A program made the position numbers and the translations under genes. Source: Karstenula rhodostoma CBS 690.94 (taxonomy: Eukaryota; Ascomycota; Dothideomycetes; Pleosporales; Didymosphaeriaceae). From it: a stretch of DNA of 64,000 bases. How positions within the stretch are numbered: position 1 is the stretch's first letter; each line of letters begins with the position of its first letter. The notes under the pieces are model-generated. The model worked only from the letters and a program-made list of their open reading frames with translations. It did no database searches and was not told the origin of the DNA. Positions 25,568 through 38,214 of the stretch are shown in pieces. The DNA lies in NCBI GenBank assembly GCA_010093485.1, contig MU001493.1, positions 1,786,937 to 1,850,936 on the forward strand. Direction: 5' to 3'.

Positions 25568-28500
25568 ATTAAAAGTCTTACTACCTTATTACTAATTGTA
25601 CGTGCTAAATAATATAGCGCTACCTATTAAACCTATAAAGACTTTCTTTACTATCTTTATATAGTATATAAAATAGCTAATAGTACTAGAAATATAAGTA
25701 AAAGCTAACTAAGTATAGTATATATTTAACCTAACTAATAGTAAGGTACTAAAGCTATAACTATAAGTACTATAGCTACTAGACCTATATTAATTTATAT
25801 ATAATAATAACCTAATACTAAGTAGCCTATATATCCTTATAAATATATAAAAGTTATAGTAGAACTTATAAGTTAAATACTATAAACTATAATCTAATTA
25901 GTATAAAATAAAACTAGTAAAATATTATATAAAAGTATAGAAAGTAGAGAAACTTATATTATACCTATAGGATTCTATTATAGTTAACTTATTTAGTACC
26001 TACTACTTTTCTAAGAAACTATATAAAGAATAGATCCTCCTTATTATAAAGAAGGTAGGAGTTAATAATAAAGAAGTAAAGCTATAAGTATAATATAAAT
26101 ACCTATATATTATTTAAAGTACTAAGAGGTTAATAAAATAGAACCTCTAGCTAGTTAAATATAATTATATAGTATTTACTACTAAAAGATAAGGTTATAT
26201 AGAGACTATAGATAATATAACTATTCTTAATAATTTTATAAGAAATATTATAGTACTAGATAAAGTATATACTACTACTTTTAAATAAGCCCTCTAAAAT
26301 AAATAAGAGATAATATACTAAAATATAATAAAAAGGTTTAGATTCTATATAGAGTATTATTATCTAGTTAAGGCTATAATTAGAGCTATATTTATTATTA
26401 AAGGAGAACTAGATACTAATACTAAAGAGAATACCTTTTATACTAATAATAGTATACCTATATAAATATAAAGTACTTAAAAATAGAAATAAAGTATAAT
26501 AATATTTTTATAGGGATTATATAACCCTAATTTACTTATACTATATAAGTAAGGATCTTTTATACTATATAGGTAAAGCTCTATACTATATAAATAGAAT
26601 ACCTCTATACTATATAGATAAGGAGGTTATAGAAAGAATAAAATACCTTACTAGTAAATAAAAAATTAAGGTATAAATAAAGAAAAGTATTCTATATATT
26701 CTATAGAATATATACTAAAGGATTACTACTATACTTTCTTAGAAAAAGCTTTAGTATAGTAGAAACTATAACTAGAATAGAATAGTTTTATTAAGTATAA
26801 TATCTAAAATAATCCCTTAATATAAGAATAGATATATATATTTAAATAAATATAATTTAGAATACTATAAATTAAATAGTTATATACTCCTATACTAACC
26901 TAAATATTAAAGGCTAGTAATAAGTAACTAGAAGGATAGAAAATTACTATAATCCCTATAAGCTTTTAAGTAACCTCTTAATCTAACCCTTATATATACC
27001 TACTATAAACCTTATTAATTCTTAACTTAGGTATTATATATTATATTTTTAATAATATTAATTAATTTATCTTACTCTAGCTACTAACGCTAGAAGACTT
27101 TATATAGGTAGGTAATATATAAGTTTAGATATAAGGATATAAAAGCGTTTACCTTAAATTATAAAATTATTAAGGAAATAGTATAATTAGGCTTAATAAT
27201 ATAGTTTACTATCCTAACCTACTTTATAATTTAATATCCTTTTAATTACTTAAATATTAAGAATTATAGTAGAATACTAAATTAGAACCTATAGTACTAA
27301 AATAGGCTAATAATATTATTATAGTAGAATTATAAAAGCTATATAATTAATAGATACTAAAGTATAAACTTATTAATAGTATTTATACTATTATATAAAG
27401 TATAGTATATACTATATATAAAGTAATAATATATATAAAGTATAAAGTAAAAACTATAAGTATAGCTATATAGTATAAATAACTAGACTATCTAGAACTA
27501 AATATACTTAAGTATCTAGTATAGTAAGCTAAAAGGGTATATATTAAAAATATCCCTATAGTAAAATATAATACCTATAGATAAGCTAAATTAAAATAAT
27601 AGATTAGATATATACCTTAACTAAATAATTAAGGACTTAGTAAGTATATTATAATTAACTTTTATAACTTTAAACCTAATAGCTCTATTAAAGAGAAAAG
27701 CTAAATATTAATTACTAATTAATACTCTAGCTATATATAGGACTTCTACTTTAAAGATAACTACTTAGTAAGGACTATTATTAAAATATTTAGTAGCTTT
27801 ATACTATTTATAAAAGTATAGTTTAGTATAATAGTTAAAATTATTAAATTAGATAATAAAATCTTTATAGTAAAAGTAAATATTAAATACTAGTATATAA
27901 GTTAAAATATTAAAATTAAGCCCTTAGTACTAAATATATAAGTATAAAATAGAGGAGCTAAGTATTTAAAGGGTATAATAAAAGAAAAAGCCTATATAAT
28001 ATAACTTAATATAAACCTTCTATAGGAAATATAGCCTAAGATTACTAAGGCTATAATATACCTATATAATTAAATACTAAATTATAAGAATTACTAGTAC
28101 TTACTATATAAAATATTCTTTATAATAGTTACCCTTATTAATAGGATAGTAACTTAGCCTTAGAAACTAAACCTAGTATACTTTAAAGTATATAAAAGTA
28201 AAGCCTTTACTATAACTAATAATATATAATATAGGAAAAGTAAGCTATAGAGACTTAATTTAAAGGTATAGATTAAATATCTTATAGAATACTAATTAAT
28301 AAATATCTAGTATATATAGATTCTATTATTATTAAAAATAATTAGTATTTATAATATTATATTTAATAAAGATATAGTATTTAATAGAATATAGAAAAAG
28401 TTTATAGATAATTTTATATATAGTATTCTAGAAGAGATTATATTATAGGTTAGGACTATAAAAAGATTACTTATTCTAATAACTAAACTAGAGATAATTT

Positions 28501-30527
28501 TATTCTATAAAAATAAGTTAGTTATAATAAGTTATAGTAACTTATAATAATAATAAGAGATATTAAAAAAGTTACTAAAAAAAAAATATAATAATACCTA
28601 TCTATTATTACTAATAATACTACTACTAGTTATACTACTAGTATAACTTATAATATAAAATATACTATTACTAAAAGTATAAATAATAGATAACTATATA
28701 TAGTAACTAATAATAGCTAGTATAAAGATTATACCCTAGATAACTATATTTATAGTAGGTATTCTAGTAGATTATAAAAGTGTATATAAAGGCTATAACC
28801 TTAATAAAGTATAAGTAAAATAAATACTTATAAAAGGATTAAAGCTTTATTAAAGCTAGCTACTACTACTACTAATAATCTAAACTAGACTTAAGGATTA
28901 CCTAATAAGGAAATTATTTTAAGAAACTAAATATAAATATCTTACTAGCTATTAATAAATAAACTTATAGATAAAAGTACTATAAAGACTAATTAAATAA
29001 GTAAGTTACTAAATCCTTAACTATATATAGATATATACCTATAAACTTAATAAATACTATTAATTCCTAAAGTATAAGGCTTAACTAGTTATATAAAAAG
29101 ACTAGTAGAAGGATATTACTTTATAAAATACCTATATAGTAATTTTAGCTAATTAATTATTCTATATACTTATAGCGATAGCTACTAGGTATAACCTTAA
29201 ACTAAAATAATATAATATAACTAATATATTTATATATATAATATTTAATTAAGAAGTCTATATAAGGATACCTATAGGGTACTAAAAGAGAGGTATAATT
29301 TTTAAACTATAGAAGGCCCTCTATAGACTCTAAATCTCGCCTAAGCTATAGTAGAAAGAATTTACTATAATACTTAAAGGTATAAGTTTTACTATAATTC
29401 TATATAAACTATACTATATAATTAAGGATAGTATTATTATCTTTTTCTATATAGATAATATTATTATTACTTATTACTAAATAAAGGAGGTAGTAGTAAC
29501 TAAAGTAATAGAGCTACTTAAATAAAAATATACTATAACTAGAGGAGATAACCTATAATAGTTCCTTAGTATAAAAGTTATTTAAAAATAAGACTAGTAA
29601 CTTATATAATTATTATAGATCTTATATATTAAGAAGATCTAATAACTAGTAAATAAAACTAATTACTACTATAATATACCTATAGCTAGTATAGAACTTA
29701 AACTTTAAGAAGGTCTAGCCTTACTATTAGAGATTAATAAGTATTAATAAAAGATTAGATTACTACTATTTATAGTAGTTATAATATAACTAGATATTAC
29801 TTTTACTATATTATAGCTAGCCTAGTTTCTATTAAATCTAGACTAAGTATATTAAAATACTACTAATAGAATATTATTATATCTCTTAGCTACTAAATAT
29901 AAGGGTCTATAGTTTAGAGATAGATTATACCTCTAGATTACTAGTAACGCTTTATTTACTAATAATATAATTAATAGGAAAAGTTTATAGGGCTATATAA
30001 TTAAGTTATTTAATAGCCTAATAATATAGAGGGTAAATAAATAAGATACTATTACTACCTCTATAATAGAGGTAGAACTACTCGCCCTATTATAGGTAGC
30101 TAAGGAAGCTATCTATATTTTAAAATTATTAAAGGAGCTTAAAATTATATTACCTAGCTCTATAATTATAATATAATATAATAATTAATAGATAATTTAC
30201 TTAGTAACTTAGGAAGTATTAAAACTCTAGACTAAGCTCTAATATATTAATATCTATAATTACTAGCTATAATAAGAAGTCTCTATAGGAATAATTATTA
30301 TTAAGTATATTAAGTTAGTTAAAATAATTACTAATAGACTTATAAAGGTACTACTAGTAAATAAATAGCTAGACTTCCTTAACTAGCTTAGATTAGTTAA
30401 TATAAAAAATTAAGAGGTAATAAGTACTATACTACTTAAAAAAATCTAAGACTACTTTTACTAAGTACTCTAAACTATTACTTATAATCTAACTTAGGTA
30501 GTCTAGAGGTACTAAGCTAAGGGGGTA

Positions 30528-30812
30528 TATTAGATTATATATATATATTATTACCTATAGTATAATATACTTACTATTATAGTAAATTATAGTAACTACT
30601 AGTAGTAGTAGGTAGTAAGTATAAAAGGAGAGGCTAGGATATTTTATACTATTAGAACTAGTATAGGGTACTAAGGTACTATTTAAGGGTATATCTTAGC
30701 TAGACTTAGAATAATAATTAATTATAATAATTTATATAAAGATATATATATAACTAACCTATCTATATCTATAGTTTATAATAATCTATTATTATTTATA
30801 GTAAATCTAATA
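30528..30812 (+). repeat. 3' LTR of the nested Copia element
   Basis: The 285-bp LTR directly follows the G-rich polypurine tract at about 30,517-30,527. It ends CTAATA and is followed by ATTAT, the RIP-altered partner of the left target duplication ACTAT. Confidence 0.88.
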
Positions 30813-33228
30813 ATTATAGAGAGGAGTTTTTTTAGATAGTTAAATTTTTTTACCTACTAGACTTTATATAGTAGGGTTTAAATCTAATAGAAAGATATAA
30901 TATCTTTACTAATTATAATTATTTTTTAAAATTTCTAAGTAAGAGCTACTTTCTAATAGAATATTAACTTATATATTAGTATAATTTTACTAGATAGAAA
31001 CTAGTTTCCTATATTTATCTCCTTTAGTTATTCTAGAGTTAACTACTATTCTCTTAAAAAGCTTATATATCTAGACTTAAAGATCTCTAAATATATATTT
31101 TACTATAGTCTTTAAAGGCTTATTACTACTAGTTACTATTTAATAGCTTTTTCTTTCTAGTCTAGCCTTTTAATATCTAAAGATTAATTATTTCTTAGCT
31201 AGTCTATTAGTTTTATCTTATCTACTATCCTTTTATATATTATAAAAGAGACCTTTAACTTTCTACTAGCTATTTTCTAATACTCTTTTACTTATTATTT
31301 TAGTAACTTTTACTTATTTACTTTCTATTTATCCTTTTTATCCTCTACTTCCTTATTACTAATATATATAGTATTAGGATTTACCTCTATTAAATATACT
31401 TCTTTAATAAGTATACCTATTAGATATTTTCTAAATTCTTATTACTTTACTTATAATTTAATAATAAAGGTATATTTAACTTAAAAAATATAACTATTCT
31501 CTTTTTATTTACTAAAGTAACCCTATAGAGATAATACCCTATTAGAGTAAATTTTATTACTAATTAAGTTACTATTATAAAGGGGGTATCTAAAATAATA
31601 GGCCTTTAGATATTCTATATAATTTTAAAGTAAATAGGGATAGATACTAATTTAATCTAAAGTAGAATACTATAGATAGTTTTTATATACTTATTTAAGT
31701 TTTTATTTACTTTTATTATCCTTAATTATTCTTTAATAGGTAAGTAGCTCTAATTTTAGTTCTAGATTATAATATTTAATATTTTAATAGTAGTATATTA
31801 TATAATATTTAGCTCTAATCTAAAATTAAGTAATACCTTATAATAGCTTCCTAAAATTATAATAAAGTAGGTAGGTAATTTAGCTAAAATATTCTAAATA
31901 CCTATTTACTTTTTTAGCTTAGTTTTACTTTTAAGATCTATTTTATTTACTACTTTTTAGTATTTATCTTCTACTTTTCTAATAGTATATTAGATAGTCT
32001 ATATAATATTTCTTTATATAATCTAGTATAGGCTAGAATATAACTTCTCTATTACTATTTTAAATAGAATTATAGTTTTATATAGGTAATTCTAACTCTA
32101 CTACCCTATTAGAGCTCCTAATTAATATAAACTAATAAAGATATAACTAAAAAAGCTTTATTATAATAAATTATTAAACTTCTTTTTCTTTTTTATAAGT
32201 AACTACTATACTTTCTAATAAAGTTTTTTCTAAAAAAAAATTAATTCTACTATAATTCCTTTTACCTTCTAAATAAGGATAGCTATAAGAATAGAATTAG
32301 TATTTAAAGTATTAATAAGGGCTATAAGTTTTTTATCTAATAAGGGAGTAAAAGCTATCTAGCTTTTTTTTTTTTTTTTTAGTTATTTTTAGTTCTAGTA
32401 TATTCTAAGTCTATTTACCCTTTACTTTTATAGGCTTAGAAATCTATTAGTTTACCTCTATAACTATAGTTTATAATACTAATTCCTTATTATCTATTTT
32501 AAATAGGGGAGACCTTAAATAAAACTCTCTAATTAGAAGTTAAGAATTAATTCTAACTCTTCTCTCCTAAAAGTCTTTTATTTAAGCTACTATTATAGAT
32601 TTACTTACTTTAAAACTAGTTATTCTTTTAAAAGCTAATTAAGTAGTTTATTCTTAAGGGCCTTTTTTTTATATTTTTATTCTAGTAGTATTTATTTTTT
32701 TTAGTTAGGTTTACCTCTTCTCCTTAGTATAAGACCTCTAATAAGATTATATAGAATACTTTAGTTTTATATATTATATTAATTTCTAGCTTCTAGTTAC
32801 CTTATTTACTACTTATAAATTTAAAGTTTAATTAGTCTAATTTATATTTAAGGTTAGTAGAAGCTTTTTTATTTTTTAAGCTAAGAATCTAGCTAAAGTT
32901 CCTTTCTAAATCCTTATTACTAATATTAAAATACTATTTTATTTTATAAATAAGATACTATAACTATATATCTCTCTAGAATCGTAGTATAGACCCTCTA
33001 AATTACTTAAGCTAAAGGTATTTTAGGCTATAGTAGAAGTTAAAAAACTAAATTTTAATATTAAAAACTTTATAATACTACCCTCTTTTAATAAATTCTT
33101 ACTACTAAAAATACTCTTTTATACTATAGATATTCTCTTTATAGGTTCTATAACTCTAGACTTAATATTCCTAATTATAAATTACTTAGATACTAGTACT
33201 AGAGTTAATAATTAGGTAATAAAAGCTT
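30813..33228 (-). mobile_element. Old Gypsy element, fragment 4 (region upstream of reverse transcriptase)
   Basis: The position predicts the upstream part (gag/protease) of the same minus-strand Gypsy interrupted by Copia at 25,283. On the minus strand I can follow only weak similarity to the gag/protease part, with many stops, so the assignment rests mainly on continuity. It ends at the AAAAGCTT duplication (33,221-33,228) of the next nested element. Confidence 0.5.
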
Positions 33229-34531
33229 AGTTAGTATTAGTTAATTACCTTTTTATTTATTTATTTAGAATCCTTACTTTACTAAGTTAAGTTTATTTAA
33301 TTATAATCTTTTCCTAGAACTAGTTATTAAGATCTATTAAAAGCTACTAATTATAGCTAGATACTAGTTAATTTTATATTATAATTCTTATTACCTTATT
33401 CTATTATTAATATAATACTAAGTTCCTATACTTAGTATTTTATAATTAAATACTATATACCCCTATTACTATTATTAAATACTAATTCTATATAACTACT
33501 ATTTTTATTTTTTATTTTTTATTTTTTATTTTTTACTTTTTACTTTTTATCTTTTATATATTACCCTATAGCCTCTATACTTAGAACTTAAAATAGAACT
33601 TAGAACTCCTTTACTATTACTATTACTATTATCTATATTTATATTATTATACTATATAAAATCTTTTATATCTAGTAAATACTTATTTTATTACTTATTA
33701 CTTCTATTATAAACTTCTTATTCTCTTTAATCTCTTTTTTATTATTATAGTAATTTTATATATACTATATCTCCTATTACTATAGTATATATTTATAGCT
33801 AGAAGATAATAAATATTATATTACTAGCTAACTTAGCTTATATAGTTTAAGTATTTCTTTTATACCTATATATACTTTAGATTTAGATTCTAGCTAGCTT
33901 TTAACTTTCTAGATATTATAACTATTACTTATTATTATTATTATTTAAATATTTTTACTATACTTCTCTATTTTATTATAGGTATTAGTTATTAGTATCC
34001 CTAGATAGATAGTAAGGAATAGGTATATTACTACCTATATAAACTTATTAGTTAGATTAATTCTAAGGTATAGATAATATATTAGTAAGCTTAAAACTAT
34101 AAGTATTATACTATATTATTAAGTAGAATTTATAATATATTAAAAATAGATATTTTACTTATATTCTTTTCTCTTTTTATATATATACTATTAATAACTA
34201 ATAGAGTATAGAATAGAAGAAAGTAATATAAGTAGTAGTATCTATTTATATATATTTTTCTCTTAATTTTAATAAAAACTATCCTTTTTAATACTTTATT
34301 AACTCTCTATTATTAGATTTCTTATATATTAATAGGTATATATTAAGTCTATTTTAACTAGCTTAGTACTATATCCTTTTTAATTAGCCTATATATAGAT
34401 ACTAGATAAGCCTTAGTTACTTTTTTAGTCCCCCTTTATTTATATATTAGTAAAGTATAACGTGTTTTTTTATCCCCCTTACTTTATTAATTTACCTACC
34501 CTTATAGTAATTATATATAATATATATATAT
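33229..34531 (+). mobile_element. Short nested element, 1,303-bp copy
   Basis: The element starts AGTTAGTATTAGTTAATTACC and ends ATATATATATAT, with a perfect 8-bp duplication AAAAGCTT at 33,221-33,228 and 34,532-34,539. It is collinear with the 22,282 copy, including the T-rich microsatellite (about 33,505-33,555) and the terminal GCCTATATATAGATACTAG and AGTAAAGTATAACG words. It has only one copy of each unit that is tandemly doubled in the 22,282 copy. Confidence 0.78.
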
Positions 34532-35657
34532 AAAAGCTTTTAAATAATCTATTATTCTATTCTATATAAAGGGTTAGGCCTACTAGCTTATTAAAAGTAT
34601 ATTAGTTATTAGCTAGCTTACTAAGAATTAAGCTAGTAATAGTAGATATAATTACTTTCTACTATTAATATTCTTTTATTATTAAGGGAAGCCTTTTTAT
34701 TTTTATAATAATTTTTTAAATCTATATATTTACCTCTTTTTTTTATTTTTTACTACTATTTAGAGCTTTCCTCTTTTCTTATCTCTTAAAGAACTTTTAG
34801 AGTAGTAGGATAATTAGAATTATAAATAAAGTAACTTTAGAGTAAACTAGATTTATAGTTACCTATTACTTATTCTATTATATAGTCTAAATAGTTTTAT
34901 CCTAATCTTTATACTATTATAGAAAGTTATATATTTTTTATATCTAATAGGTATTTATATCCCTATTTTTTAGGTAATTTTTTATTAGTATTTTATATAT
35001 TACTATAGTCTTATTATTCTAGCTAAGACCTCTAAAGAAAAGAGTTCCTACTTCTAGCTATATAATTTATAATTAGGTAAAAATAGCTTAGATATAACTA
35101 TTAAACTTATAGAAGTAATTATTTAGTAAAATAGGTTATTAGCTTATTTTATTTAGCTAGCTCTTTAAGTAGGCTTTAGTTAACTTTTAATACTTAGAAT
35201 CTATTAATAAGTATTTAGAGTAAAATATCTTTTAGAATTTATTCTAGTATATACTAGAGTTTTTATATACTAGTAGCTTTATAATATTCTTTTAGTAGAT
35301 TCTAGAGTAAAAGTAAAATAGTTTCTATTTCTTTAGTTTATTACTTTATTCTATACTTTTTACTTAAAAATTATAGTTCTCTAGAAATATAGTAATATTA
35401 ATACTACTAAAACTTAGTATATTACTATTACTTAGATTAAAAATAAACTAAATTATAGTTTTTTTTTAAAAATATACTTTTTTTTTACTTTTTTTATTAG
35501 TAAACTACTTCTTCTCTTCTATTTTATCTAAAAAGTAATTACTAATATTTTAGTTTATCTAGCCTATACTACTCTTAATAGGAGTAGATAGGTTTACTAG
35601 AATATAGTAAAAACTATATAGATTTATATTTTCTAATATACTTTTTAAATTAAAATT

Positions 35658-35659
<2 letters not shown>
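34532..35659. other. Unassigned RIP-mutated sequence
   Basis: This stretch lies between the short element and the long T run. It may be the far upstream part of the old minus-strand Gypsy or another element. I see no recognisable domain, LTR or inverted repeat. Confidence 0.5.

Positions 35660-35720
<61 letters not shown>
35660..35720. repeat. Uninterrupted 61-T homopolymer
   Basis: 61 consecutive T follow TAAAATTAG and precede AGTAATCTAG. On the minus strand this is a poly-A tract, so it could be the 3' tail of a minus-strand LINE or SINE whose body lies to the right (35,721 onward). I could not recognise a LINE reverse transcriptase there. Exact length is prone to assembly error. Confidence 0.8.
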
Positions 35721-35722
<2 letters not shown>

Positions 35723-35832
35723 TAATCTAGCTTTAGGTAACTAAGTTATAACTTTTTATTTAAGTAAAATTTACTATTAATACTTTACCTTTTTATTTTC
35801 TTTCTAACTTAATTATTACTTAGGCTATAGTT

Positions 35833-36040
35833 ATTTAGGGTCTATTATATCTACTCTTTTTTAGAATCTAGTAGTTACTTAAAGGTCTATTAGCCTATTA
35901 CTTAAATATTTTAAATAACTACTTAAAAGTCTATTAGTCTATTATATTTTCTTTCTAGATACTAGATAATTACTTAAAAGTCTATTAGTCTATTATATTT
36001 TCTTTCTAGTTATCTAATAGTTATTTAAAGGTCTACTAGA
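35833..36040. repeat. Minisatellite, about five imperfect 44-51 bp units
   Basis: Units begin with ACTTAAAAGTCTATTAG or a close variant at about 35,833, 35,877, 35,921, 35,972 and 36,023. Spacings are 44, 44, 51 and 51 bp; the 51-bp units also share TATATTTTCTTTCTAG. It is a local tandem duplication that either predates or escaped divergence by RIP. Confidence 0.75.
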
Positions 36041-37939
36041 TAGGTTCTATTAGTTCTCTAAATATTATTTACTTAACTTCTCTATATCTTTTTAAAGTAG
36101 CCCTATATTTCTTACTAAAAATTATAGTATTAGTATAGTATAAAGAGGAAGGAATATAAAAAAATAAAAATAAATTATTTTAATAAAAGTTTATTATATA
36201 AAGTCTCTTTTATCTTTTCTATAATAGACTATTAGGGTAAGTATTATCTAGCTTTTTTACCTCTATTAAGCTCCCTCTTTATAATAGTCTATTAGGTCTA
36301 CTATTCCCCTAATTCTATATCGCTAGCTAATTCTTATACTATAATACTAGATAGAATTAAATAATATTTATTAGATTAAAACTATTAAAAAGAAAATATA
36401 CTAAATAGTAATCTTTTTAGTTCTTTATAAAATAGTACTTATAGACTATCTAGTACTTATTTCCTATCTAATTAGTATAGTAGAACTTTAGCTAGTTAGT
36501 ACTAAAAGTTAGAAAATAATAAACTAAAAATAAAATTTTTATATTTACTCTATTATTTATCTCTTTAACTATATATATTATATAGCTTATATATATTAAG
36601 GGAGTATTATTAGTCCTATTATCTATATAAACTATAGTATATATAGTAAAAGAAAATATAGTTAAATAGATTCTAGTATAGTCTAATAGTACTAAATAGA
36701 TCTAGATAATACTAGATAAAATTAAATACTATTAAAAAGAGTTAAGTATTAAAAATTATTACTAATAAAAGCTAATAGGGGTTAGAGTAGTTCTACTTAT
36801 ACTAGTTAGTACTAAATAATACTATTTAAAATCTAATTAATTAAAAAATATTTATAGTAAATAAAAACTTATAGATACTATAGCCCTATAAGTAGCTAGA
36901 TAAAAAAGTCTATAAATATTAGCTTAGCTAGGTAGTAGTAAAATAGTAGAGTTAATAAAACTTATTTAATTAAAAAGTATAAACTATCTAATTAGGTTTA
37001 TTTTACTAGTATATAATATTTCTAGTAGAGTAACTATATTAAAACCTATAACTTATTATATTATATAGTCTATTAGTATAGACTTATATATATACTAAGT
37101 AAGAGATATAAATAAAAGCTAGCTATAATCTTAATAATTTAAATATAAAATAAATATATTACTACCTATTAATATTATATAACTAAAGAGTTAAGTTTAA
37201 GTTTATTAATATCTACTTATATTTAAGTAGTTTTACCTAGCTCTACTAGATTCTAATAGACCTATAAAGTATACTATTAGTAAAACTTAATACTTTTAAA
37301 ATAAAAATACCCCTTAAGAAAGAATAATATTATAACTAAAGATATTTTATATCTAGCTAAAAAAGTTATATAATAGTAAGAAGTATATAGCTATAAATAC
37401 TAATAGAGGGATCTAGTAGTAATTTATCTATTTAATACTATACCCTTTACCTACCTCTAAAGTTAAAGTTATATTACTTATACTAGAATTCTAATATTAT
37501 TATAGTATTATACTATTATAGTAGTATAGTATTATAATAAAATATTATATAATATTTATAGTAATAAGGTAATACTTAATTAATTAAATTTAATATTATA
37601 GATATCTTTATTTCTCTTTTATTATAAATAATATTATTCTTTAGTATTATTTAATAGAATTATATAATATTTCTAGATATTATTTTATTATTAAATAGTT
37701 ATAATAGTGGCTTTATATTAAAAAAAAAAACTTTAGTTATAAAAATAAACTATTTCTAAATAATACTTTAAGTTAACTATAAAAAATAAAAAATTATTAG
37801 AAAATATTTTTAACTATATACTAGTTTTTTTATTTTTTAATATTACTATCTTTTAATAGATCTATATAGTACCTCTAGATATTTCCTTATTACTAGGTAG
37901 TTATAATAGTAGCTTTATATAAAAAAAAATATTACTATA
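36041..37939. other. Unassigned RIP-mutated sequence with a local direct repeat
   Basis: No domain is recognised. A direct repeat of about 55 bp (core TAGTTATAATAGT then GCTTTATAT and an A run) occurs at about 37,672-37,731 and 37,876-37,929, about 205 bp apart, which could mark the ends of a small element. Confidence 0.5.
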
Positions 37940-38080
37940 TATTATATATAATTACTATAAGGGCGGGTAAATTAATAAAGGGGTAGATAATATAAGGTAT
38001 CACGCTTTACTAATATATAAAGGGACTAAAAAAGTGGCTAAGGCGCGCCTAGCGTCTATATACAGGCTAACTAAAAAGGG
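37940..38080 (-). mobile_element. Short nested element, 141-bp miniature copy
   Basis: The word TATTACTATA flanks the segment at 37,930-37,939 and 38,081-38,090. Between them lie 141 bp matching only the terminal part of the larger copies, reversed: GGGCGGGTAAATTAATAAAG, ACTAATATATAAAGGGACTA, GTGGCTAAGGCGCGCCTAGC. It is the least RIP-mutated copy: CA and TG survive (ATCACGC, TACAGG, GTGGC). Read forward it begins CCCTTTTTAGTTAG, the word that starts each internal 80-bp unit of the 22,282 copy. Confidence 0.75.
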
Positions 38081-38189
38081 TATTACTATATTCTATTATA
38101 GTTTCTAGACTTTCTATAGTTTCTAAAACTTTCTTATAGTATAGAATTTCTTTATTATTTTATAAAGGCCCTAATATTTCTAAAAACGT

Positions 38190-38214
38190 TTATATATATA
38201 TATATATATATATA
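38190..38214. repeat. (TA)12 microsatellite
   Basis: A pure TA run follows AAAAACGT. No other feature is associated with it. Confidence 0.9.

Larger units (their letters stand above)
25283..30812 (+). mobile_element. Copia retrotransposon with both LTRs, RIP-inactivated, nested
   Basis: The 285-bp LTRs lie at 25,283-25,567 and 30,528-30,812. Their ends read TATTAG and CTAATA, the RIP forms of the inverted TGTTAG/CTAACA termini of Copia. The target duplication is ACTAT (25,278-25,282) and ATTAT (30,813-30,817), with one C/T difference. A polypurine tract (AAGCTAAGGGGGTA) precedes the 3' LTR. The plus strand reads a reverse transcriptase (FFYIDNIIITYY near 29,440; YYQIKEVVVTKVIELLK just after) and an RNase H (KQDTITTSIIEVELLALLQV near 30,035-30,110; LQTKLQYINIYNYQL near 30,220). 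It interrupts the old minus-strand Gypsy. Confidence 0.9.
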
